The notes below the pieces were generated by a model. It saw only the letters and a list, made by a program, of their open reading frames with translations, did no database searches and was not told where the DNA came from. From Utricularia gibba (taxonomy: Eukaryota; Streptophyta; Magnoliopsida; Lamiales; Lentibulariaceae), in the NCBI GenBank assembly GCA_002189035.1, contig NEEC01000019.1:124001-188000 (forward strand): DNA of 64,000 nucleotides, written 5' to 3'. The position numbers were made by a program, and so were the translations under genes. Positions 23,537 to 33,700 of this stretch are shown here, piece after piece. Every line of letters starts with the position of its first letter. Position 1 is the first letter of the stretch.

Positions 23537-23867
23537 AAATAAAATTTCAACTAAGTACTGTGATTTATACTATATGATGCTCGATTGAATTTATAAAATG
23601 ATATAAAAAACTAAAATATGTGATAATTTATTTTAATTAACTAAAAGATATATTGGTAATTTTGTGTATATATTTATCATATATCTAATTTTATACTCAT
23701 GTACTAAACGTGATTTTATCTTAAACTCAAATAAATTAAACTCATCAACCAAATATGAATAATCTTCTAAACTCATAAAATCCATTTACCTAAACCCAAA
23801 CAAACTAAACCCGAGTTTAAACGCTACCTAACAACCAAACATGGCTTTAAGGTTTTGTGATAATCAA

Positions 23868-25113
23868 ACTATGTTGGTAATCATTGCTAAAAAAAAAATC
23901 CAACCTTAAATTACATGTAAAATAACATAATAAAATAATCACACTAATAATACATATTTTTTATCAATTGAATACTAGGAAATGACTCATATTGTGCTAT
24001 AAAACTTAAACTTTACTACCTAGTTATATATTTTTGTGCATAAGACCATAATTGTGTTTCTTTAGTTTTAGTTGGGACTAAATCAACCTTACTTTTAATA
24101 ATTTTCTTTGAGCAATGCAACACATGTCGTCAATACAAATCCCAAGGAGTCGAATATGAACAATATAATGGTAGAGGATAAGGCAAAAGTCTAAAATGAA
24201 GAACGCAAAATCTAAGGAAATGAAAACGGAGGATTTTGGACAAAAAGGGGACAAGATGGAAAGAGAAAAAAAACTCTCCCATTAGAGACACACGACACAT
24301 CTTTTTGGAGAATTTTTTCTGAGGGAAGAAGGGGGAGGACGACGATCCAGAAAAACAAGTTTCCCTTTGAAGATTTTCTTTCGTTCTGAATGAATACTGT
24401 CCCTAATTGAGACTAGTTTTAGTTTTCCCTACGTGAACAATTTCCTATTTATGCTCTGTTATGCATCTTTTGTTGTTGTTTAACTTTGAGACCAGAATGT
24501 TGCTTTGAATATATTATGAAAATGTTTTCCTTTTCTTTATTATGAGTGGTTAAGTACTTAAAGGGGTGCCTTGGGGTGAAAAGGGGAGAAATGTGATAGT
24601 CAATCTTTACACCTAATCAATTATAAGTTACACTACTTCCTTAACAAACCAAGATAGATCCAGGAGGAGAAAGTAGTGAAACTCATCTTAACAACCTTAA
24701 TTAGAGGTAGACCAAAGATTAGGGGAAAAACAAGAGTTTTGGTAGACTTAGACTTTGTTTATTAGTTGTTTGATTGATTGTTTGTTTAAGCATGTTTAGT
24801 GATAGGCATAGATCCCCTGCGAGTCCCAAAGCATCACCCATTTTATTCCACGAACAATCGAGTTCAGAAGTTTGTTACTTTTCTTTACTATACTTTATCG
24901 CAACTCTGCCTTAATTATAGTTAAGACTAAATCTATCAACGTGATATTGATTGCATGCATTGACTTTCACATAACAAGCACATGGCTCCTTGTGTTCGAC
25001 TCTAATCCACCATGCTCATATTTTTCATATGATTTGATGTGAATTAAGTTTATAAATTTTATTTAATAGGAGAAATTTTCATTTTAATGATGTGCAATAT
25101 TTTTCGTTTATCA
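23868..25113 (+). mobile_element. old LTR of the A-like family (5' LTR of a lost element)
   Basis: The right end is firm: TTTATCA at 25107-25113 is followed at once by a primer-binding site. The interior is recognisably related to the LTRs at 57088 and 58944 (for example GGACTAAATCAA near 24074, ATGAGTGGTTAAG near 24542, and GGTAGACC variants near 24710-24755). The left end is uncertain; TGATAATC at 23868 is a candidate. No gag follows, so the internal part is deleted or beyond recognition. Confidence 0.55.
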
Positions 25114-25116
25114 AAT

Positions 25117-25134
25117 TGGCACTGTTGCTGGGGA
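25117..25134 (+). other. primer-binding site, tRNA-Asp type (diverged)
   Basis: TGGCACTGTTGCTGGGGA just after an LTR end. It resembles TGGCGCCGTTGCCGGGGA, the complement of a plant tRNA-Asp 3' end, with three differences. Confidence 0.65.
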
Positions 25135-25279
25135 GCGGTGTTTTATTGTTTTGTGATTCGGTTGATGCATTTGCGTTTTTCTGGTGTAGGTGATCTTGTT
25201 TAAGTAAACTTGAATTTTTGTTTATCAGATGAATGATTTGTGGTTTGATTGGAATAATTGTAAGGATAAAAATGTTGTT

Positions 25280-27185
25280 TGTGGAAGTGCCAAGTCATCA
25301 TCTTATTTCTTTTTAAATAAAAATATAATCTTACTCATTTATTCTTTTACTATTTGTTATTATCAAGCTGTCTTAGTCTTAAGTTAAACTTAATTTTTCA
25401 TTGAAACAAAAACAAAATACATTAGACTTCATATGAAAAAGAAAAAACTTTTTGTATTCAGCCTTAAGTTACTATTCTCGTATTTATTATATGATTAGTT
25501 GTAAATTAGGCTTATAACTTTATTTGTCAAGAAAGATTTGCATTTATTAAACCACACTTGCAAATTTTCCACTTATTAGATGTTTTATTCAACTCTTTTA
25601 ATACTATCTTTAAACATTATCTATAACCTGAATCTTATATCAATTCTCCATTTTTACACCTCTTTTTGAGTTCAATTTCATGTATTGTCAAATTCACAAA
25701 TTATTGGATATTAATTTCTCTTCAAATTGATACAAAATAGAAAATATAAAAATATTTTTGGATGACATAAAATCTCTTATTAAGATTTCAAATGCTTAGT
25801 ACACAAAAAAATTAAATGAAAAAGGGAGGCATGAGATTTATGTATTGTAGATGTATAAGACAATTTTTAATATTAAATTAGGATAATCTAATATTTTGTT
25901 GAATGTAAAAAATACTTCCAAGATATTTCTTATCCTAAATTAAATTTAATAACTAAATTCTCTTTCTTATATAATAATTTCATTAAAACATTTTTTAATA
26001 TATAAAGTCTTTTGCGACCCATGAATATCTCTGTAAAAAAAGAGGCTTGTTGAGTCATAATATCATTAATATTGAATGAATATTTATTGTTTTTATTTTC
26101 AGAATTTTTATTATATATGTATTTATAAATATGTATTTTTAAAAGATATTGTGCATTCAATATTATTATATATAAGTATAACAAAATGAAATTAAAAAAA
26201 ATACATTTACGAAATATTTAAAAAATAATAATGACCATAAGTGACATTATTTTTAAAGTATAAAGAATAAGAAAACTTTTGAATATACCTTATAATTATA
26301 ACATCTAAATAAACAAATCATTTGGAGAAAAAATTATAAATGAATATTTGAAAAAAATTATAAATGAGTTATTGAATGAATAAATTTATGGATATTGCAA
26401 ATATAGTATAGACATATCAAGGACTCTCTGAAATATCATCATTTTTCTTTTTAATATGTACAAAAACTTTCTTATTTTCCACTTATAAAAACTGTTCCAA
26501 AAAAAATGTTTCTATTGAAGTGATCTTCTTGGAGCAAAGAGTATTTTCAAAATGAGTATTTGTTTCGTTTAGACCAGAATTCTATTTTATAAACTGTTCC
26601 ATGTGAGTGTTTTTTATTTATAATTATAATTATACACTTGTAAATTATTTTTAAATAAACAATATCACCGTATGATTGGAGCCACTAAATTTATTGCCTC
26701 ATTTTCTTTTGTTAGATTCACCTTACCACTCTAAAGGTGAAAATAAAGGATCTTCAAACTTGCTAGATCTATCTTTGATTTCTGAAAAATTTCTTTGCTC
26801 TTATCGTTTTCAAGTATTGGAAATCTCTAATAATTGGTGGAAGGTATGGTGATTTTATGTATAGATTTGCGTTTGCATATAAAAGTGGCATTTTAGTTAC
26901 CTTGCTACCTATTTCATGCTTTTGGTGTAATGAAGAAGGATATGTTAGAGAACTATGAATGTTTTATGCAAGTTTATAAATAAAATATATCAATAAGATA
27001 AAATATAGATTTGCAAGAAAAATTTGTAATACATGTTATATTTGCATGCATAAAATAAGATGAATTATTTTTCGTAATAATAATATAGATAAATTTAAAA
27101 TAAAATATTTTGTTACAATGATGCTTGACGAGAATCCAATGATGTGTTACAATGCATTAAGGATGAATAAATTTGTTTTTTTTTC
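25280..27185. other. AT-rich intergenic DNA
   Basis: No gene or clear repeat recognised in either strand. Confidence 0.5.
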
Positions 27186-27189
27186 AGCT

Positions 27190-27979
27190 CTATGCTTTAT
27201 TGCAGACTAGCAATGAACTTGAGCCATTTGGTAGCTTCATTGTACTTGAGTCAATTGCACATTTCTTGCAATACGTTGGTAAAGGTCATATCCAACATCA
27301 TCTTGGTGAAGAATACCAACATTCAAGTATGAAGTTGTAATAGTTTGTCATTTATTTTGAGCTTATTAACTGTTTCACTTTGGTTTTATGTTCTTTACTA
27401 GTTTCAATAATTCATTAGTCCTTTTATTCAGTATTGAAAGTATGTTTAAAGATGTCTAAGGATTTGATTCATTTATTCTGCTCTCATACAATCACCCTTC
27501 AGAGATTGCCACCGATAATTGCTATGCTAGCTATTTCTAGGTATGCATTATTAGGGATTTTGTTATTTTTTCTTGTGTGTTTATAGTACCTACGACATGA
27601 TTCTAACATTAATTTTAAGGATTGTGTTGATATTATCGATGGGATGTACATGAAGTGTAAGCTTTCACCAAAAAAACATATTCTATATATTGAAATGAAA
27701 GGCTATTCAACACAGAACATTATGATTGCAATCGATTTCAATTTGTGTTTCACATTTATTGCACCAGGTTGGGAAAGTACTTCACATGACTTGATTGATA
27801 ATGCAAACACGTTTGGTTATATGGTTTCATGTCTTAGAGTTAGATATAATCTCTCGGAATTTCAAAAAGTCAAAGGTACAATCATTCTAAAGAATTATTT
27901 AATTATAGACATTTATAGAAAAAATGATCTCATATCATCAATAACAAGTCTTAATATAAAGTTTCATCATCAAGTGTAA
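27190..27979 (+). pseudogene. PIF/Harbinger (HARBI1-like) transposase relic
   Basis: Plus-strand pieces follow the transposase order. First comes a helical N-terminal segment (27200-27340, with EYQHSSMKL like the family's R-F-Q-H-S-x-E). Next is a short middle part (27440-27530). The catalytic start follows (27615-27830) with VDIIDGMYMKC (family A-I-D-G-T-x-I), then YSTQNIMIAIDFNLCFTFIAPGWEST (family Y-x-T-Q-N-V-L-A ... F-x-x-x-x-P-G-W-E-G). Stops and frame changes separate the parts, and the C-terminal Glu region is missing. Related to, but clearly diverged from, the transposase at 51618-52984. Confidence 0.7.
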
Positions 27980-28124
27980 TTCGTTGCAGCAACAATGATA
28001 ATTCATAATTTTTTTCTAAGTTAATATCGGTGATGACGGATTTGATTTGAGTGAATTCATAATTTGTTCACGATTATATTTGTCAAGTTTATATTCTTTT
28101 CATATGTGTTTCAATAACAATTTA
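27980..28124. other. tail of the transposase relic, undefined
   Basis: Short AT-rich stretch; no inverted-repeat end found for the relic. Confidence 0.3.
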
Positions 28125-28808
28125 GGGTCTTATTTGATACGCATGTTAAGATCCCTTAACATGCGTTTTAAATTAAAACTCTATTTGATAAGAATTGTGT
28201 ATTTCCACAACCTTGTTTATCTAAACATGTAAGAAATAAATTTTGATGTGTTAAGCTAAACATAGGGGGAGGGGCCTACATTTACCCTAACAATTTCTTA
28301 TTATTCCTATTTTATCCCTCTCATCAAAACATGATACCTATTGTTATCAACCATATTCCATCACATATCTTTAGGTAATTGTTTGTATTCTTTGGTTTTT
28401 TTAGCTAATCGTCATCTCTTCAAGCAAATGAGACAATTACTATTATCATTGGAATACACGATTGTAACAGATGATATATCTATCATGGAATTGTTTCATC
28501 TTCTTTAAGTTTTACATAAGTTTATTTAATTTCTTATCAGAGAAGAACCTTGGAAACTTTGATGAACCAAATTGGAATAATAAGGCAAATAATTGTAAAA
28601 AATATTTAAATAATAATGAGTGTGTTTTGGACAATTTTCATGAAACTATTTATTTAATAATAATCTACCAAACATAAAATATTATAAACATTCATGTTTA
28701 TATATAATATTACCAAACGCATATTTAATCTTAACAATAGATATTTGTTTATCTAAACAATAATAATCTTAACAAACTGTAAATTAGACAATCGTACCAA
28801 ACGAGACC
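28125..28808. mobile_element. MITE-like element with imperfect inverted ends
   Basis: The left end GGGTCTTATTTGATACG and the reverse complement of the right end (GGTCTCGTTTGGTACG) match at most positions. About 680 bp, no coding potential. No clear target duplication, so the family is uncertain (PIF/Harbinger or hAT). Confidence 0.45.
28139..28166. repeat. perfect 12-bp hairpin inside the MITE-like element
   Basis: ACGCATGTTAAG and its exact reverse complement CTTAACATGCGT are separated by ATCC. Confidence 0.9.
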
Positions 28809-29290
28809 AAAAAAGTTGTCATATCCTACTGTGTGTTTAAATGACTTTGAGCTTAGTAACAATATCAACTTTAGAATGAAATGGGTTTTAGTCTAAGATT
28901 AATTACAAGTGTATGATTCTTCAATTTCAAATGTTTTTCACGATGCATTATGATTGGCATATACATAATGAATCTTCCATTTGTATGAAAATATTATTCA
29001 ATTAACATCTCACCTCGTACTTATAAGATTTAAATTAATGACAAATTTTGAGGTTATATTTCATCATTTCATTTTGATAGGTCCATTTGATATCCAAAAC
29101 TTGCTCAGCATCATTGTAATTTTGGAGAACGGTGAAGGTGAACCATATAAGTTTTGTCAAATGCAAGTGTTGGTAAGATAAGAGTGCATGAACAATTACA
29201 ATACTCATTTTAAAAAACATATAAAACGCCTATTTCATTTATATTTTTATGAAGATCATGAAGAAACTAAATTTGATACAAAAGCCCATA
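28809..29290. other. AT-rich spacer
   Basis: Nothing recognised between the MITE-like unit and the solo LTR. Confidence 0.4.
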
Positions 29291-29295
29291 TCCAT

Positions 29296-30484
29296 TGATA
29301 ACACTGTTTTAATTGTGTTTTATATATGTTTTTAAGTGTATTTTGTAGGGTTAAATGTTGCTTAAGGTGCTAAAATGTCTTCTTTTGCATATTTAGACTA
29401 TTGAGATATGTTTATTGTGAAAACAGGCTCAATTGGCAACAATTGAGCCGAAAACTCTAATATTTTGTCTAGTTTGTGTTTTAAGTATTACCAAGGTAAG
29501 AGCAAGTACTGTAGCAGCGCACTTTCCGTGTTGACAAGTCAGAAGAGACAGAAAAGCTGTGCAAAAGCCACTTTCCACCGAAAGTAACCGCCCTTCTAAA
29601 AAGATAAGATATGGAGCAGGGATCTTTCTTTTAGAAGCCTGAAGAAAAGACCAAATTGCCCTTAATTTTGAGCACCAAAAGGGAAAAATGAAGGGAGAGA
29701 ATGCACAAAGTCCAGAGAAAGCAAACAGGAGCGAGCAGGAGCAAAGAGAACTTCGTTTCTCTGGCGACCTTCAGATCTACAAGTTTACACCGTCTTTCCG
29801 CCCAAAAACTTGATTTCCAGCAGATCTATAGCCGAGAGCAACCTCTAGACACTTCATTTTCTATTTTCTGCACTTCTATTTCGTTGACAACTAGTTGCTG
29901 TTTCCTTCAACGTTTACATGTTTTCTGTTATATTTTTGCACCTTGTTGTGAACAATAAATCCTCTGTAGACCTTATTTCTACATTTAACCATGTTCTTGA
30001 TTAAGCTTTTCATGTTTACCTTTAAGTTTAACGTGATTTTACTGTTCCTGCTAACCATGCTCTGTTTCTGCAAACTATTACTCTGTTTTTAAGCGTTCCA
30101 AAGTTGGATTTAAGCTTATGGGCTTTATTAAGTGACACAAGAGTCAGACCCTGGTGTAAAACCCAGCCAAATTACTTTTATTTTATGTTTTCTGCACTTT
30201 CACGTTATTTTTAATCACTTTTCATCATTGCAACTTGTTTATTTCAGTTACTGTTATTTTAGATCTTACCCACGTTAGAACTAAACCCCAGAAAACCCCC
30301 TTATTTTCAGTAAATGTAATGAACTTCAAGAAATTACAACCATTCCCTATGAATTCGATCCTTGCTTGCCACACTACATTAATTCATATGATTTGTGTAG
30401 TAGAATAACTAAATTTATAAATTTCTTTTGATGCGTTGAATGTGCTAAACTACGACATTTAGCAACTCATTCCAACGTACATCA
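29296..30484 (+). mobile_element. solo LTR, B family, with TCCAT target-site duplication
   Basis: The 1189-bp unit starts TGATAACACTG and ends ACGTACATCA, flanked by perfect TCCAT repeats (29291-29295 and 30485-30489). It matches the LTR at 60888-62107 along its length (shared landmarks near both starts, the CAATTGAGC dyad at about 29430/61020, and the AGCAACTCATTCCAACG tail). No primer site or gag follows. It is therefore a solo LTR of the same family as element B. Confidence 0.9.
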
Positions 30485-30503
30485 TCCATTTAAATAAATA
30501 AGT

Positions 30504-30532
30504 AAAATTTAAATTTAAATTTAAATTTAATT
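30504..30532. repeat. (AAATTT)n short tandem repeat
   Basis: About four AAATTT units shortly after the solo LTR's target duplication. Confidence 0.8.
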
Positions 30533-30736
30533 GTTAACACATGAACAAATAAATAAGAAAATAAAATTTATTTATTTATGTTTATTAAAAACAAAAGAAA
30601 CTTAAATACGTTTACTAAAAGATCATTTTATAGTGAATAATCCAATAAATATCTTTTGAAATAAAAAATGAAATAAACCTTCAATTGTTCATGGATTTGG
30701 CAACGGCGACCACCGGCAGCCGTGGGATGCGTAGAT

Positions 30737-33700
30737 ATGGCGGATACGAAGTTCAGTGTGATGGTAAGTCTCTTCAACTGGATGCAGAAGAGCAAGTCGG
30801 CGTCTGTAAGGCGTTCAAAGTTTCGCAAGTTTCTCGACACCTTCTGCCGTCCTAACAATGGTGGTGACTATTTCGCTGCTATACGTCTCATCCTTCCTGC
30901 AATCGATCGCGAGCGCATGTCGTACGGCCTACGGGAGCATGCCCTCGCCACTTGCCTAATTGATGCCCTTGGTATATCCCGAGACTCCGCGGACTCTCAG
31001 AGGCTCCTCAAATGGCGAAAGGGAGGCCCGAAGTCTGGCTCCTTTGCAGGGAACTTTTCTCTTGTTGCCTCCGAGGTATCGGAATTTTGTGTATTCGTTT
31101 ACCGTTACACAAGTGCTTGTTGGCCGCACAGCTCACTGGCCTACTAATGGGGTATTCTTTTTGGATCATTAAATTATTGCTATTCTTGCATCATGAGTAG
31201 GTGCTACAGCGGAGGCAGGCCATGACTTCAGCTGGCCTGACTATAAGACAATTAAATGACTTGCTTGATCGCCTGGCCTCTGCTGAGAACAGGTAAGAAG
31301 GGATTTTGTAGTAGAATCTTGGGGTCTATGACGGGATGTGAATCTTGTTTGGAATTCCATAAAAGAACCAAAAGATCAATAATTGGATTAAAATTTCCTT
31401 TTATGCATTGACGTGATATGATATGGAGTGTGATAATCTGTATACAGGTCAGAAAAAACTGCAGTTCTTTCTGAGCTCATAAGGAAGACAAATGCACAAG
31501 AAATGAAGTGGATCATTATGATAATTCTCAAAGGTGATATTCAAGGAAGATTGTGGTTGTTCTTTTTCTTCTTCCTCATTTACTTGCTTTCCTTTTTTTA
31601 ATCTTCCCCCTTTTCTCTTTTGTGTTGCAGATCTTAGACTAGGAATAAGTGAGAAGAGCGTCTTTCATGAGTTTCATCCAGATGCTGAGGACTTATTCAA
31701 TGTCACCTGTGATCTAAAATTAGTCTGTGAAAGGTTGCAAGATCGTAGTCAACGTCATAAGCGCCAGGTTTGCTTTAACATAAATAGATGTTTTGGTTTG
31801 TTGTTCCAAAACTAATGTCATAGGGGTTAAGGACTATTAAAATTATCTGGTCTTCATAAAGAAAAGGTTTCAAGGTGACAAAAGGTTTTAGGAAACTGAA
31901 GCCGAAAAATGTTGCTATACATCTTCAACATCATATATTTTATATCCAAAACAAGATGACAGCTGGGTACTGCTTTGATTCTACAGGAGATTGAGGTTGG
32001 CAAGCCTGTCCGGCCTCAACTAGCTTTGAGGGTCAGCAGTGTAGCTACTGCATTGAAAAAGGTGCTCAGATGGTTTAACTGTAGAGATCATCAGAAATCA
32101 AATATATGTTTTTTACTTTTTAATCTTGATTTTCAAATTAATGTGGCTTCGGGATGACTATTTTGATTGCTGTACAGCTTCATGGAAAGGAGGTTCTGGC
32201 TGAGTGCAAGTTTGATGGTGATCGGATCCAAATTCATAAAAAAGGGGCATTAATAAACTTCTTCTCAAGGTACGCTTCAATTAATGATAAAAGTAACCTA
32301 TACCCTCTTGTTGTTGAACCTATAATTTACGAGCATATGTTCCTTTAAAAGAAGAAAAATTTTAAAGAATATAGAAAATGGCTGATGCATAAAATGAACA
32401 TAGAATATAGTTGTCCTCAACACAGTGAAAGGATGAACTCTTGAATATTTTTGTGATCCCATTTGTACTCCATAATACAAGTGCAATTTTTATCTCCTCT
32501 ATGGAGAGGATTGGTAATTATTCATGTTCTATTTATAATGGGTTTTTTTCTTCATGAACAGGAATTTTCTTGATCATCCAGAATATGAGTCTGGCATGTC
32601 TGACGTCATAAGAGAGAATATTCTTGAAGACAGGTCAATTGTCTAGATTGTGTAGTAAATCCGTAGCTTCATGCGATTTCTCAAATTTTGATTCATTAAT
32701 TTTTCGATTTTAATTGGTTACATCTTTAGATGCAATTTTTTTGTTTTCTGATGAATGTTCCTGCTTCCATTCATGCCCCTTCCCACGTAAAGCTTTAATT
32801 ACATTCAGAAGTGAGCTCCTCATATTGATGGTGATTATAGTGGTCTAGTTCTCCAACTCATCATAAAGAATATATTGGACCCTCATAGAGCTCTTGTATA
32901 GGTGCATTCTTGATGGTGAAATGTTGGTCTGGGATAAATTGACAAATAGGTTTGCAGAGTTTGGTTCAAATCAAGAAATAGGTATTTGAACTTGAACTTG
33001 AACGCATTTTCAATGTTTTTGTATTTCGTATATTATGTTTTGCATTCACTAATTGACCCATCCATGCTTCTTTTTGTGTGTGTGTGTATGTGCATGAAGC
33101 CAAGGCTGCACAAGAGGGGCTCGATATTGATCGGCAGGTTTGTCCAAGTATACCATTATTTTGAATTTTCCTCACTAGTTGACATAGGATACCTGCGTTA
33201 TAAATACTCCTTTGTTGTAATGCAGTTATGCTGTATCCACTCTGTTGACCAGTAGGTAGACGGTATCACAGGTTTATGCTTTTTTCCATGTTTTCAGTTG
33301 TGAACTCAGAATGGGAGACATTCTTTCCAATTAATCCATTGAGATATTTCCATTTTTCCTTGACCTACTTTGTATGTCTAGATGTCGCATTTGATATCCT
33401 CTATGTTGGAGATACCAGTGTCATTCATGAAAGTTTGAAAGAGAGGCATTGTCTTCTTAAGAAGGTGGTCAGGCCTGTAGCAGGGCAACTGGAGATCTTG
33501 GTTCCTGATGGTGGCCTTAATCTGCATCGTTCTGCTGGTAATGGGAAGTGATGCGTTTCATTGTTTATTGAGCATTTTTTATTGTTTTTGGAAGAGTTTC
33601 TAGTAAAAGAACTCGTTTTGATTATTTTCTGATCATGCCATTGTACAGGAGAGCCCTGTTGTTCTATGCACGTTCATGATGCTGAAAGTGTGGAGAAATT

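Larger units (their letters stand above)
22920..23846. mobile_element. MITE-like element with 14-bp inverted repeats and TTA duplication
   Basis: Ends GGCCATGTTTGGTTG and CAACCAAACATGGCT share a perfect 14-bp inverted repeat (GCCATGTTTGGTTG). TTA occurs on both sides (22917-22919, 23847-23849), the target preference of the PIF/Harbinger group. The 927-bp interior has no transposase, only a purine-rich microsatellite and a minisatellite. Non-autonomous; assignment to PIF/Harbinger rests on the duplication alone. Confidence 0.65.
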
